A stretch of DNA of 53,106 nucleotides from Nitrospirales bacterium (GCA_021604005.1 BQIV01000033.1:1-53106), one strand, 5' to 3'; numbered from the stretch's first letter, positions 24,002-33,360 are shown. Translations and numbers: made by a program. Notes: a model not told the origin generated them from the sequence alone.

Positions 24002-25225
24002 TCAATCTGAAGGCACCATGATGGAGGAAGCTAACTGTTCCATTGACTTAGTATTAGTATCAAAATCCGGTGTGCCCACTTCTTGGTTCTGTACGGGCAT
24101 GATGACGTGCATCGGTGAGGTGATCGGAGATAGTTCCGCTATTTGATGTAATCGCCCGAGCATCCATGGTGTCAAGAGTTGGCCTTTGGGGATCAGCACT
24201 TTTCCGGTTGTGTCGGTGATCGGTTCTCCGACAATCATATTCGGTTCGAGTTCGTCTAACTCGAGTGTGGCTACGGTATGCTGTTGCTCAGGGACAAACA
24301 CGGCATAGAGAGCTTGAAGCACGTCAGGATCATAGAACCCTGTTCGACTCTGGAGTTCCTGGAACGCTTCTATTCTTGGGATGTTTTTTGTGCGAAGTGT
24401 GTCAAAGTCTAATGCGACTTTCAGGAGGCGGGCACCTAAGGGAATGTCGTAACCCTTAACGGCGTTTCTCGGTGTTCCCGAGCCATCGAAATGTTTTAAC
24501 TGATATTCAATCATCATTGACACTTCTTGCATTCGAGGAATTCTTGCAAGAAGGTCCGCTCCGGTCGGGGGGCATTGTTCGTAAATTTGTGTTTCTTCAG
24601 GGGAAAGGGATTCACCTGTTTTAATCTTTTCAAACAATGAATTCGGGGCAATCACGTAGCCGATTTGCGATAGGGAAGAGGCAATTTCAAATTGCCAGAT
24701 ATTGGGTAGTTTCATATATTCGGCAAGGCCTTGCACGTAGCGTTTAATCCGTGAGGCCTTTCCAAAGGCTTCGGGATCAATAATGGCCAACACATCGGCC
24801 AAGGCTTTTAGGCTTCCGGTGAGTGTTTCTTCTAGGAGTTCCTTTTCCGCATGGATGAGGTGATAGTGTTGAATGCCATCGGAGACGGCTTTGATTAATG
24901 TTTCCGGGGAGCAGGGTTTGTTCAAAAACCGGAAAATGGCGCCCTCATTGACGGCATCGACGACTGCCGCCATATCTGCCTGTCCCGAGAGCATCATGCG
25001 GACGCTGTCAGGGGCAAGGGCTTTGACCATGGCAAGAAATTGCGTTCCGTTCATTCCCGCCATCCGGAAATCTGACACGATAAGCGGAAATGGTCCATGG
25101 GTAGCTAATGTCGAAAGGCCCGCATCTGCTCCCTCGGCAATTTCAACCTGAAAGAACTTACGAAGACTGCGTTGATATCCCTCCAATACCAACGGTTCAT
25201 CATCGACAAACAGAACTTTTTCCAT
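24002..25225 (-). CDS. Response regulator with degenerate HD-GYP output domain
   Basis: A 407-residue regulator. The receiver (about 1-120) has FVDDEP, phospho-acceptor Asp in VSDFRMAGMNG, and the Lys in LNKPCS. The output half resembles HD-GYP, with FDGSGTP and IPLGARLLKVALDFDTL. The metal-binding HD pair is replaced (ASSLSQIGYVIAP instead of a LLHDIGKIGIP-like motif), so cyclic-di-GMP hydrolysis is unlikely and a binding or scaffolding role is more probable. The C-terminal 90 residues carry a conserved tail with VLIPKGQLLT. ATG 25225 has AAAGGAGT nine bases upstream. It is the last gene of the three-gene operon, 14 bases after the HDOD regulator. Confidence 0.87.
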   Translation of the reverse strand: MEKVLFVDDEPLVLEGYQRSLRKFFQVEIAEGADAGLSTLATHGPFPLIVSDFRMAGMNGTQFLAMVKALAPDSVRMMLSGQADMAAVVDAVNEGAIFRFLNKPCSPETLIKAVSDGIQHYHLIHAEKELLEETLTGSLKALADVLAIIDPEAFGKASRIKRYVQGLAEYMKLPNIWQFEIASSLSQIGYVIAPNSLFEKIKTGESLSPEETQIYEQCPPTGADLLARIPRMQEVSMMIEYQLKHFDGSGTPRNAVKGYDIPLGARLLKVALDFDTLRTKNIPRIEAFQELQSRTGFYDPDVLQALYAVFVPEQQHTVATLELDELEPNMIVGEPITDTTGKVLIPKGQLLTPWMLGRLHQIAELSPITSPMHVIMPVQNQEVGTPDFDTNTKSMEQLASSIMVPSD

Positions 25226-25239
25226 GGTAGAGACTCCTT

Positions 25240-26442
25240 TTATAACCCCGAGGCGTTGCAGATTTCTCGCCATGTCGATAGGTGGCCGGTAAGGTTAAGG
25301 CTGTCAATGTAATCTTCTTGAATGCCTTGTCCATCACGGAGTTGACCGGTATGCATGTTTTCTGTGTGCAGAGCATTCGCGATATGGACGGCTGTTAATG
25401 GGGTGAACTGCTGGGATTCGAGTTTCTTGGGTTGATGATGGAAGGCCACAGCTTCGACCACTGGATGCCGTAATCCCCAGAGTCCAAGAAGATAGCCACC
25501 CAATTCTGCGTGTGATGCCGACATGATCTGTTGTTCGGCTACATGGAGTGAAATGTGTTGTGTGTTCGACAACTCTATTGCTGCGGTGAACTGATCGGGA
25601 AGTTGTGAGGCAAGAAGTAGAGCGCCAACATCGTGAAGCATGCCTGCGGTCAAGGTGTCGGCAATTAAGGAGTTGTCTAATCCCTCGGCCTGTGCAATTC
25701 TTCGTGCATATTCTCCCGTTTGAATACTGTGTTCCCATAAGGCTTCAACGGAAAATCCGGCGATGGCTTGAGGCGTGAGTTCTTCGAATACCTGAACCGT
25801 GAGCACCAGCGTTTTGAGTGTTTCGATTCCGAGGTAGGAAATGGCTTGGCTGGGGCTCGAAATTTGTCGTGGCAGTCCGAAAAACGCAGAATTTACGAGT
25901 TTAAGTATCTTGGCAGTCATCCCCATATCTTTCTCCACAATCGTGGAGATACGCTCAAGGGTTGATTCTGGATCTTCCAGTGTACGGACGAGTTCGGCAT
26001 AGAGTGAAGGCAAAGTCGGAATGGTGACCATTTGCGATGCCAGTTCTTTCAATGTGGGATCTTCCAGCACGGCACTCAAGGCACAGGTTCGCGAAATTGT
26101 TGTTTTGAGCATATCGGCGTCGCATGGTTTGGACAGAAACTGATGCGCCGGTCCAACGGCTTTCAGAATGGTTTCCTCTCCCGCCTGTCCGGTCAACAGC
26201 AGTCTCGTCATCTGCGGGTATTGCGATCGCACGGCGGTGAGCAGTTCGACTCCATCCATCCCTGGCATTTTCACGTCGGAGACGATGACATCGTAAGGGG
26301 CCTGCGCGAGATGGGCGAATGCGTCTTGGCTACTATTGGCAAAATCCATATCCCATTCCCCTCGCATCGACCGGAGCATGCGCTGAAGCCCTTGCAAGAT
26401 ATTGGAGTCGTCATCGACGAATAAGATTCGACGTTTCATCAT
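25240..26442 (-). CDS. Response regulator with HDOD output domain
   Basis: A 400-residue regulator. The receiver (1-125) has LFVDDDSN, Asp in VSDVKMPGMDG, and the Lys of LSKPCD. The HDOD domain (about 140-340) shows IPTLPSLYAELVRTLED, ILKLVNSAFFGLPRQISS, YLGIETLKTLVL and AGMLHDVGALLLAS, with an unusually well kept HD pair and then HHQPKKL. HDOD domains usually act in signalling without known catalysis. I start at ATG 26442 (AGGA seven bases upstream) instead of TTG 26448. The gene sits between the sensor kinase, ending nine bases upstream, and the HD-GYP-like regulator, so all three are probably co-transcribed. Confidence 0.88.
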   Translation of the reverse strand: MMKRRILFVDDDSNILQGLQRMLRSMRGEWDMDFANSSQDAFAHLAQAPYDVIVSDVKMPGMDGVELLTAVRSQYPQMTRLLLTGQAGEETILKAVGPAHQFLSKPCDADMLKTTISRTCALSAVLEDPTLKELASQMVTIPTLPSLYAELVRTLEDPESTLERISTIVEKDMGMTAKILKLVNSAFFGLPRQISSPSQAISYLGIETLKTLVLTVQVFEELTPQAIAGFSVEALWEHSIQTGEYARRIAQAEGLDNSLIADTLTAGMLHDVGALLLASQLPDQFTAAIELSNTQHISLHVAEQQIMSASHAELGGYLLGLWGLRHPVVEAVAFHHQPKKLESQQFTPLTAVHIANALHTENMHTGQLRDGQGIQEDYIDSLNLTGHLSTWREICNASGL

Positions 26443-26451
26443 TCTCAATTC

Positions 26452-28902
26452 CTAATTATGCGCGACCGAGCCGCTGGACGTTTCCGTCTGTGTTGGTGTG
26501 ATTGGAAGAAGGATAATAAATGTGGTCCCTTTTTCAGGGATGGATTCCACCGTGAGTGTTCCCTGATGTTTATTCACCACGACATCATGGGCAATGGCTA
26601 AGCCTTGGCCGGTGCCCTTTCCCACGTCCTTGGTTGTGAAGAATGGATCGAAGATTTTGTGTTGGATAGATTCAGGGATTCCGGGTCCGGTATCGGAAAT
26701 GCGAATCTCCACATTCGGTCCGACCGTGCCTGCGGTAATTAGAATCGTGCCTTTTTCATCGCCTGTGTTCTGGTGGCCGACATCGGAAATGGCATGTGCC
26801 GCATTCACGATAATATTCAAGAACACTTGATTTAGTTCGCCTGGAAGGCAGGGGATAACCGGAAGATCATCTTCAATCTGCATCTCGACTTCGGCCACAT
26901 ATTTCCATTCGTTGCTCGCGACTGTAATGGTGTTTTCAATGGCGTGACGCAGGTCCGTCGGTTTCTTTTGGGTGTTTCCCGGGTGCGAGAACTCTTTCAT
27001 GGCACGAACGATTTTTGCGACGCGATCCACGCCATCAAGCGATTGTCCGATGGCTTTGGGTACTTCGTCGGTCAGGTATTCGAGGTCGGCTTCTGTGATG
27101 GCGGCCCGGCCCGTCGCCAGCAACTCGGGATCGACGACTCCAGCTTCTAAGGCCTCGTGGAGGGATCCGTATGCGGTCAGTACGCCATCAAGACTGGCGA
27201 AGCTGTCTTTAAGGAATTGGAGGTTGTCGTTGACAAACTGAATGGGCGTATTAATTTCATGGGCAATGCCTGCCGCTAAATGGCCGATCGATTCCATTTT
27301 TTGCACGAGACTGAGCTGCGTTTGGAGTTGCTTTTTTTCCGTCATATCCGTGGCCAGAATGAGATGCCCGGAGATGTGCTGATCTTCCCCCATAATCGGC
27401 GTCACGAACACTTCTAGGATGCCTTCTTGACCATCGGGTTTCGTAAAGGTCACTTCGTTCAGACAAATTGTTTTTTCAACCGTCAGGCAATCTAAAATAG
27501 CCAGGCAAATCGGTTGCATATCGATAGGAATGCCTGACGCTAAAAAGGGTTTGCCCAAAACCTGATCTGCGGAAAGTGAAAAGGTATTCTTTGCGGCGTT
27601 ATTCCAGCGCATAATGCAATCGTTTCGATCAATGCCAATGAGGATGGAGGACAGGGAGGCGAGTAGTTTATCCGTGAACAAAAACGAGTTTTTCAGGGCC
27701 TTATCGGCCTCGATACGGTCCGTAATATCATTAAACACCACAACCGCTCCGGATACGGTGGTTCCATCAAGTATGGGCGTGCTTGTGTACGAGATCGGGA
27801 ACGATGTGCCGTCTTTGCGCCAGAGTATTTCGTCTTCTGAATGATGGGATTGCCCATCGTGTAAGGTCGAAAAAAGAGGGCAGTGTTCCCATTGATACGG
27901 TGATCCATCGGAGTGTGTATGGTGGATGATCGCATGCATGGAGCGTCCGATTAAGTCACTTGCCTCATGCCCTAACATGCGAGCCGCTGCTTGATTGAGA
28001 AAGGTTGTCTTGCCTTCGGAATCCAATCCATAAATGCCTTCTCCGGCTGATTGGAGAATATTGTGATGATGAAGGCTCAGCTGTTGGAGCGCATGTTCCG
28101 TGTGCTTGCGTTCTTCGATTTCCGAGGCGAGCGACGTATTGACGTCCATCAATTCCGTTGTTCGTTTGTCAACTTGAGCTTCCAGGTCTTGTGAATCACG
28201 ACGGAGTCGTGTCAGCCCGAACAGAATTCCGCCAATACCGAAGGCGATGATACTCAGAAAAATTAGGACGGTGTCTTGCAGGTTTTCCCGCAATTGTATA
28301 ACAGCGTCTTCGAGCGGATGGATGACTTCTAGCACGCCACGCACGTCTCCCACCTTCCAATCCGTTTTGGGACTGTCGGGGTGTGTGTTGTGACAGTCGA
28401 TGCATGTCTCGCGCATACGGTCGGCTGTGGCGTAGCGTAACACGCTTTTCCCGTTGAGGGTCGTAAACTGAAAAAACGGTTCTTGAGGATTGTTCTTGAG
28501 TTGGTGAAGCGCTTCTCGCTCAAAGTTGTCAACAGGACCGCCATCGGTTCGAGACGGAAATGGATAGTCGCTGTAGAGTCTGACTTGGCTCCCGGTGTGT
28601 GTTGCGTTCAGACGTTTGCCTAGTTCGATGCTGAGGGTAGCCGGAAGAGGGATCGCACCGTCATGCTTAGTGTAATCATGAAGAACTTCAACGCCAACGC
28701 TTGAGGCTCTCGCCACAACTTCGGATGTATAGACAGCGCGAAAATGTGTGAGCGTCTCTGCAAATTTTTTAGTTTCCTCTAGCGCTAATGATTGAATTAA
28801 GTTGTTGGAAACCGTGTTCAGCTGCCAAAGAATGCCAACAATGCCTACTAGGGACAGAATGATTAACGGAGGGATGGGTCGCTCTATGATCCTGGTCCAC
28901 AT
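26452..28902 (-). CDS. Heme-binding (DUF3365-type) PAS sensor histidine kinase
   Basis: An 816-residue membrane kinase. Membrane helix 1 (about 10-30) is followed by a periplasmic Tll0287/DUF3365-like sensor domain with a c-type heme motif CIDCH (167-171), and then by helix 2 (about 213-232). A coiled region leads to two PAS domains (about 285-395 and 405-515). HisKA follows with the phospho-acceptor His548 ([14 protein letters not shown]). The HATPase domain has [20 protein letters not shown] and GKGTGQGLA. Covalent heme in the periplasmic domain suggests redox or gas (NO/CO/O2) sensing. It should phosphorylate one or both receivers encoded immediately downstream. Confidence 0.9.
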   Translation of the reverse strand: MWTRIIERPIPPLIILSLVGIVGILWQLNTVSNNLIQSLALEETKKFAETLTHFRAVYTSEVVARASSVGVEVLHDYTKHDGAIPLPATLSIELGKRLNATHTGSQVRLYSDYPFPSRTDGGPVDNFEREALHQLKNNPQEPFFQFTTLNGKSVLRYATADRMRETCIDCHNTHPDSPKTDWKVGDVRGVLEVIHPLEDAVIQLRENLQDTVLIFLSIIAFGIGGILFGLTRLRRDSQDLEAQVDKRTTELMDVNTSLASEIEERKHTEHALQQLSLHHHNILQSAGEGIYGLDSEGKTTFLNQAAARMLGHEASDLIGRSMHAIIHHTHSDGSPYQWEHCPLFSTLHDGQSHHSEDEILWRKDGTSFPISYTSTPILDGTTVSGAVVVFNDITDRIEADKALKNSFLFTDKLLASLSSILIGIDRNDCIMRWNNAAKNTFSLSADQVLGKPFLASGIPIDMQPICLAILDCLTVEKTICLNEVTFTKPDGQEGILEVFVTPIMGEDQHISGHLILATDMTEKKQLQTQLSLVQKMESIGHLAAGIAHEINTPIQFVNDNLQFLKDSFASLDGVLTAYGSLHEALEAGVVDPELLATGRAAITEADLEYLTDEVPKAIGQSLDGVDRVAKIVRAMKEFSHPGNTQKKPTDLRHAIENTITVASNEWKYVAEVEMQIEDDLPVIPCLPGELNQVFLNIIVNAAHAISDVGHQNTGDEKGTILITAGTVGPNVEIRISDTGPGIPESIQHKIFDPFFTTKDVGKGTGQGLAIAHDVVVNKHQGTLTVESIPEKGTTFIILLPITPTQTETSSGSVAHN

Positions 28903-29222
28903 ATGAGGGGGCCCTAGTTGTCGTGACCCGTAGGCATGGAGTGCTCAAGGAATCGTAATGGAGCACGGCCTGTTGTTTTGAATTGTCTCTTCATGATGGT
29001 ATTCTGCTGTCTTACGTATCGGTTGAAACTCATAAAATATTGACGGAATCATTGGGGTGACCAGATTGCGAGAAAACGGTCTATTTTAGGGTTTCTTGAA
29101 ATCCTGCCAGAGTTCCGTTGATCAACAGTACTTAGTTGTAACTATGTAGTTTCATTTCGCGAATTTCCTCTATCACTACACGTGAAGAGAAGACATCGTT
29201 CATAATCTTTTGTCCAGGAGGC
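28903..29222. other. Intergenic region, divergent promoters
   Basis: About 320 bases between the divergent kinase and hydrolase genes. I see no conserved RNA, repeat or clear operator. AGGAGG at 29216-29221 is the ribosome-binding site of the hydrolase. Confidence 0.4.
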
Positions 29223-29231
29223 TTGCGTCAG

Positions 29232-30023
29232 ATGCTTAAACGACAGTTGTTTTTAGTGAGTTTTGTCATATGGGTGTGTGCAACTCCGGTTCAAGCCAAA
29301 ATCCAGGAGCAGACCATTCCCTACACTCACGGGGAAACGCAGCTTCAGGGATATCTCGTCTGGGATGATTCGATAAAGGGCAAACGTCCAGGCGTGCTCG
29401 TTGTCCATGAATGGTGGGGGTTGAATGCGTATGCAAAAGCACGGGCGAAGCAATTAGCCGAAATGGGCTATGTCGCGTTTGCTGTGGACATGTACGGAAC
29501 AGGTAAAGTCACCGACCATCCGAAACAGGCTGGAGAGTGGATGAAAGAAACGACGGCGAATGTGAAAACCTGGCAAGATCGAGCAATCGAGGGGCTTAAG
29601 GTTTTTCAAAAGCAGGACATGGTGGATGTCGAAAGCGTTGCTGCCATCGGATATTGTTTTGGCGGAGCCACCGTTGTGCAGCTAGTCTACAGTGGAGCGC
29701 CGGTACGAGGCGTCGTCAGTTTTCACGGAGCCTTACCACTACCAAACAAGGGGCAAGCCATCAACACGAATGCCAAGGTGCTTATTGCCCATGGCAACGA
29801 AGATCCGTTTCTCAAAGAAGAGCACATTCAACAATTTCGTAGTGCGTTGGAAGAGGCTGACCTTGACTGGCAGATGGTCATCTACGCGGGCGCTCGTCAT
29901 AGTTTTACCAATCCCGGTGCCGATAAGGTTGGAATGGATGCCCTTAAATATAACAAGAAAGCCGACGAGCGCTCTTGGAAGCATATGAAACTCTTTTTTG
30001 ATGAGTTGTTTGGGAAAAAGTAG
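29232..30023 (+). CDS. Exported dienelactone-hydrolase family protein
   Basis: A 263-residue alpha/beta hydrolase. The signal peptide LFLVSFVIWVCATPVQA is cleaved before KIQEQT. The fold shows GVLVVHEWWGLNAYAK, the nucleophile elbow GYCFGG (Cys nucleophile), the Asp region HGNEDPFL and the catalytic His in GARHSFTNPG. Dienelactone hydrolase relatives act on esters or lactones; the substrate here is unknown and the periplasm is the likely site. I start at ATG 29232, ten bases after AGGAGG, since TTG 29223 is too close. A decayed paralogue lies at 31330-31620. Confidence 0.9.
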   Translation: MLKRQLFLVSFVIWVCATPVQAKIQEQTIPYTHGETQLQGYLVWDDSIKGKRPGVLVVHEWWGLNAYAKARAKQLAEMGYVAFAVDMYGTGKVTDHPKQAGEWMKETTANVKTWQDRAIEGLKVFQKQDMVDVESVAAIGYCFGGATVVQLVYSGAPVRGVVSFHGALPLPNKGQAINTNAKVLIAHGNEDPFLKEEHIQQFRSALEEADLDWQMVIYAGARHSFTNPGADKVGMDALKYNKKADERSWKHMKLFFDELFGKK

Positions 30024-30196
30024 AAAAACTTGAATTTGACTTCTTTGAATACCGAGGCGATCAACGGACAAGACGAAAGAGTACCTCCTCTCTTTTTAGA
30101 ATGTTGAAATGTGTAGTGTTCGGAATGCTGAACGCCCTACGCTAAAGAAGATAGACTCATTGACAATCAAGTAAATTCAGGGAAGATGTCATAATC

Positions 30197-30862
30197 ATGA
30201 TGAGCAACGATTGGCGATTAGATGTCTTGCCGCCGTCACAACGGCAATTATGGGACGAATTGATTGATATCCCCGACGAATTCACGTTGTATGGGGGGAC
30301 GGCGATTGCGTTGTATTTAGGGCATCGGCAGTCCGTGGATTTCGACTTTTTTAGTTTTCAAGACTGTGATCCGGAGGCTTTACTTCGTCACATACCATTT
30401 TTGCACGAGGCCATGGTTATCCAGCAAGCTCCTAACACCCTGAGTTGTTTGGTTGAGCGCGGGGAAAAGGTGCAAATTTCCTTTTTTGGCGTGAAAGGAC
30501 TGCGCCGCATAGACCTTCCCAATGTGGTAGAAACCAATCAGCTCAAAGTCGCCAGTTTGCTTGATTTAGCAGGGATGAAAGCCGCCGTCGTCCAGAAGCG
30601 TGCACAGGCCAAGGATTATATCGATATGAGCACGATGATTGAGCGAGGAGCTGTTGATTTGCCGACGGCGTTGGCTGCGGCCCGCGTGATTTATGGGCCG
30701 TCGTTTAATCCCGAATTGACTCTGAAGGCATTTTCCTATTACGGAGATGGAAATCTTGAGACTGTGCCCGAAGAACAAAAAGAGTGCCTCTTGCGAGAGG
30801 TGCGGTCTGTTGATCTTACGTATGTGTCTGAATTGGAGAAACGTCTAATGTCCAATCATTGA
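30197..30862 (+). CDS. AbiEii/AbiGii-type nucleotidyltransferase, putative toxin
   Basis: A 221-residue protein with the nucleotidyltransferase signature TLYGGTAIALYLGHRQSVDFDFF (about residues 31-53, seen in parts): GG, then the acidic DFD metal site. A later LLDLAGMKAAVVQKRAQAKDY motif (Lys and Asp) is typical of the AbiEii family used in type IV-like toxin-antitoxin and abortive-infection systems. It probably modifies RNA or a protein with nucleotides. It overlaps or abuts the next small gene, the likely antitoxin. The pair sits between the intact dienelactone hydrolase gene and its broken duplicate, suggesting insertion there. Confidence 0.82.
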   Translation: MMSNDWRLDVLPPSQRQLWDELIDIPDEFTLYGGTAIALYLGHRQSVDFDFFSFQDCDPEALLRHIPFLHEAMVIQQAPNTLSCLVERGEKVQISFFGVKGLRRIDLPNVVETNQLKVASLLDLAGMKAAVVQKRAQAKDYIDMSTMIERGAVDLPTALAAARVIYGPSFNPELTLKAFSYYGDGNLETVPEEQKECLLREVRSVDLTYVSELEKRLMSNH

Positions 30863-30867
30863 AAGTC

Positions 30868-31203
30868 ATGAAGTTCATGAATGCCCTACCCGTCACAGAT
30901 GAACTTGTCCAGGTTGCGGAACGAATTATGTGGTTTGACAGGCCACAGAACGCCTTAGCGAATCCCATTCTCTTTCTGAACTATGCTATGCGTTATGCCA
31001 TGCCTGAAGACATGAACGTGATACGGCGCTATGTGTCTGACGATGACTTACGTGAAGCGTTGGTGAACGCTCATCCCGGCATTATCGATGGCCGCTCCTG
31101 GGCGTACTGGCATTTAAAACTCGATATGTACCCGCCGCCGAAGCTTCCAGAACGCCATCTAGAAGATGTCAAAGTGGAGAGGGCAATACCTCGAAATCCG
31201 TAA
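30868..31203 (+). CDS. Partner (putative antitoxin) of the AbiEii-type gene
   Basis: A 111-residue acidic protein: FMNALPVTDELVQVAERIMW, RPQNALANPILFLNYAMRYA, then VIRRYVSDDDLREALVNAHP and a WAYWHLKLDMYPPPKLPER end. Short proteins of this shape commonly accompany AbiEii-like genes, and I take it as the antitoxin; no DNA-binding motif is visible. The start could be TTG 30859 (overlapping the upstream stop as TTGA), ATG 30868 or ATG 30877. None has a strong ribosome-binding site, so translation is probably coupled to the upstream gene. Confidence 0.7.
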   Translation: MKFMNALPVTDELVQVAERIMWFDRPQNALANPILFLNYAMRYAMPEDMNVIRRYVSDDDLREALVNAHPGIIDGRSWAYWHLKLDMYPPPKLPERHLEDVKVERAIPRNP

Positions 31204-31329
31204 TCGACATGTCTCTGCGCCCATGCGAAAGCGTCCGTTGTGAATGAACAGGTGATGCGGAAGGTGAAGCGACTTCTCTTTGAAGGACATGCTCTACACT
31301 GTTGTAAGGATTTGCAAATGAGGGCTGAA

Positions 31330-31620
31330 GAGTATGCCCAATCACGGGCGAAACAAGCAGCACGAACGCCAAAGTGTTCATTGCCCATGGCAATGAAGAA
31401 CCGTTTCTCAAAGAAGAGCACATTCAACAATTTCGCAGTGCTTTAAAAAAGCTGGAGTGGATTGGTAGATGATTGTCTACGCGGGAGCCCGACATAGTTT
31501 TACCAACCCTGGTGCCGACAAGGTTGGAATGGACGCACTCAAATATAACAAGAAAGCCAACGAGCGTTCCTGGAAACATATGCAGCTCTTTTTTAATGAA
31601 CTGTTTGGGGGATCCAAATA
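31330..31620 (+). pseudogene. Decayed dienelactone hydrolase duplicate
   Basis: GAGTATGCCCAATCACGGGC aligns with 29430-29450 of the intact gene. After a junction near 31355 the copy then matches 29768-30023 almost base for base up to the stop, including the His region and FFNELFG end. The middle (about 300 bases with the Cys nucleophile) is deleted and at least one frameshift separates the pieces around 31440-31470. It is an inactive paralogue. I could not assign the 31204-31329 stretch. Confidence 0.8.
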
Positions 31621-31790
31621 GCGATTCTCGCACAGCGCGGTTCTGTTTTCTGGCCCTCTTTGGTGTGGGAACCTAGGCAAATACACATCATGATCATCTC
31701 AAAAAGAGTACACCCAAAATGAGGGGGCCAAAAATCAGCACAAAAAAGATGAGATTTAGGCTAAGGTTCGGGCATAGCGCAAGGCCGATC

Positions 31791-31988
31791 GTGGCTAAGT
31801 ATTGTCTGTCCCAATTGCCCAAGGAGGACCTGGCAGGGATCGCCCAATCTGATCGCTACCGCAATCAACAGAGCGTCTGCGGAGTTCACTCTATTTATTA
31901 CCGCATTGATGAACAGAATGTAGAAATTAGGCACGTATTGGGAAGACAAGATTCTGAGAGACGATTGTGGGGAGGCAAGTACGAATGA
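31791..31988 (+). pseudogene. ParE toxin with internal deletion
   Basis: From GTG 31791 the frame reads AKYCLSQLPKEDLAGIAQ, a ParE N-terminus. It jumps directly to SVCGVHSIYYRIDEQNVEIR and HVLGRQDSERRLW, a ParE C-terminus. About 45 residues, including the FG-QA-Y-helix, are missing between them. The frame is open, so a short protein could be made, but it cannot fold as a normal toxin. Confidence 0.6.
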
Positions 31989-32137
31989 AAGTAGAGGACG
32001 ACCTCATACGCATGCATCAACATGGCGTTTGCGAGCATAGCGAAACACAGGCCGGCAAATATTATGAGGCTTTTGGGGATCGATTTGAACAACTGAATGA
32101 ATATATCTGCACAGCAAGTCCATCCATGACATTCTAA
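31985..32137 (+). pseudogene. ParE toxin N-terminal/central fragment
   Basis: ATG 31985 overlaps the previous stop and gives 50 residues: MKVEDDLIRMHQHGV, then ETQAGKYYEAFGDRFEQLNE and a short unrelated tail. This is the ParE part that is missing from the preceding fragment, with its C-terminus lost. The two pieces may come from one rearranged toxin or from two related copies. Confidence 0.55.
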
Positions 32138-32160
32138 GGTGAGAAGATAAGGAGTAGGGT

Positions 32161-32400
32161 ATGCTAAAAGCCAAATTCACGGAAAAACAGGAAGCATATA
32201 TTTCATCGCAACTTGAATATGGTGATTATCAGAATGTCAGTGAAGTAGTAAGAGATGCGCTGAGATTACATGAAGTATACCGGCATCGAGTGTTTGAGGA
32301 ACTGCGGGCAGAAATTGCAAAGGGATGGGATGGAGTTTTCAGTACACGAACGGTCAAAGATATTGTTCAGGCTAAAGTGAGGTCGAGGAAGATTGCTTGA
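32161..32400 (+). CDS. ParD-like antitoxin, toxin lost
   Basis: A 79-residue ribbon-helix-helix antitoxin: KAKFTEKQEAYISSQLEYGD, NVSEVVRDALRLHEVYRHR, FEELRAEIAKGWDG and STRTVKDIVQAKVRSRK. The KGWDG...STR...DI ending is the usual toxin-binding tail of the ParD family. Directly after its stop only 28 codons of a ParE C-terminus survive (32397-32483). The frame and an upstream AAGGAG-like ribosome-binding site (AGGAGTAGGGT at 32150-32160) are intact, so it is probably still expressed. Confidence 0.85.
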   Translation: MLKAKFTEKQEAYISSQLEYGDYQNVSEVVRDALRLHEVYRHRVFEELRAEIAKGWDGVFSTRTVKDIVQAKVRSRKIA

Positions 32401-32483
32401 AGGTCAAGTCCGAGTCCGTTCAACCCATCCACATCGTAAGAGTTCTTCATGACAGTCGAGATGTGTTCAAGTTTCTGACCTAA
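32397..32483 (+). pseudogene. ParE toxin C-terminal stub
   Basis: A TTG overlapping the ParD stop opens 28 codons, with PIHIVRVLHDSRDVFKFLT at the end. IVRVLHDSRD is the diagnostic ParE terminus. About 70 N-terminal residues were deleted, fusing the stub to the antitoxin stop. Confidence 0.65.
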
Positions 32484-32627
32484 CTGTTCTCCGTCTTTGC
32501 CGTATTGATGATCGCCAGATCATATTCACGGAAACTCTCCTTTATACTTTAATAAGACACCAAAAAAATTTAAAACGAATATGAAAGACTATGTCAGGAA
32601 TGGGTGGGGTGGGATAGAAAACACATC

Positions 32628-32650
32628 GGGAGCCGCATGACGCGGCTCCC
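32628..32650 (-). terminator. Terminator after the small heat-shock gene
   Basis: Perfect 9-bp stem GGGAGCCGC/GCGGCTCCC with a 5-base loop, 14 bases after the Hsp20 stop. In the minus direction it is followed by GATGTGTTTTC, a weak T-rich run. Confidence 0.7.
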
Positions 32651-32664
32651 CTCTGGAGTGAGAG

Positions 32665-33084
32665 TTATCGGACGGCGATCTGGCGTGGCCTGGCATCTTC
32701 CCGCTTGGGGAATCCAATGGTCAGGATTCCATTGGTGAAGGATGCATCAGCTTTATCCCATTGTAGGTTTGTCGGCAAGCGGAACGATCGTTTAAACGAA
32801 GCCGAATTGACTTCTCTCACGTGATACCGTCGACTGGATTTCGCTTCCTTGTCATTGGCCTCCTCTTGTTTGCCTTCGACCGTTAAGACGCCCTTATCCA
32901 CTTGAACATTGACTTGTTCGGACTTCCAGCCTGGCAGAGCAAGCTCGATCCCGAACGTGTCGGGATCTTCCCAGGCATTACTGGCAGGAGCCCAGCTGGC
33001 AACATCGTGATCGAAGGCTCGAACAGCATCGTTCAGTAATCGGTCAATCTGAATATCGAATGGCGCATATCGTGTGAGTGTCAT
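32665..33084 (-). CDS. Small heat-shock protein, Hsp20 family
   Basis: A 139-residue alpha-crystallin-type chaperone that holds unfolding proteins in the cytoplasm. The N-terminal arm (to about 35) precedes the alpha-crystallin domain: AWEDPDTFGIELALPGWKSE, VNVQVDKGVLTVEGKQEE, then ASFKRSFRLPTNL and ASFTNGILTIGFPK. The A-x-x-x-n-G-x-L motif is present as ASFTNGILTI. The C-terminal I-x-I/V anchor appears as RQIAVR, a weak version. AAGGAGGGTG precedes ATG 33084. A sigma-70-like promoter is seen at 33155-33182. I found no ROSE-like or CIRCE element in the leader. Confidence 0.93.
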   Translation of the reverse strand: MTLTRYAPFDIQIDRLLNDAVRAFDHDVASWAPASNAWEDPDTFGIELALPGWKSEQVNVQVDKGVLTVEGKQEEANDKEAKSSRRYHVREVNSASFKRSFRLPTNLQWDKADASFTNGILTIGFPKREDARPRQIAVR

Positions 33085-33154
33085 GGCACCCTCCTTATCT
33101 CTATCATGTTATTGTGATCCGTTTTCTTGTTGTATCTCTCGCCGGCTTGTTGAA

Positions 33155-33182
33155 TAGATAAGTCTATATTGGAAAAAGTCAA
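33155..33182 (-). promoter_or_regulatory. Probable promoter of the Hsp20 gene
   Basis: On the minus strand, TTGACT (33177-33182), 16 bases and TATCTA (33155-33160), about 70 bases before the start codon. It resembles a vegetative promoter more than a heat-shock sigma-32 promoter. The remaining stretch 33183-33334 shows nothing else. Confidence 0.5.
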
Positions 33183-33334
33183 GTGACGAATGTTCGAAAA
33201 CTATTCATGGAAGTAGGACTCGTGCGTATTGTCGCGATAATGTCGATTGAGTGGATAGGAGAAATGTGAGAGGAGGAGGGAGGGGGAGCGAAGTTATGTT
33301 TGTGGGCAAAATATATATTTTGATAGCTGGAAGT

Positions 33335-33360
33335 GCTGACCCCATTTCCATGGGGCCAGC
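33335..33360 (-). terminator. Hairpin after the small proline-rich gene
   Basis: GCTG-CCCCAT/ATGGGG-CAGC arms with one mismatch and a TTCC loop, 15 bases after the stop. No U-run follows, so termination may be partial. Confidence 0.5.

Noticed and set aside
24002-25225. Active cyclic-di-GMP phosphodiesterase
   Set aside because: The HD metal-binding pair is replaced by SQ in the expected position.
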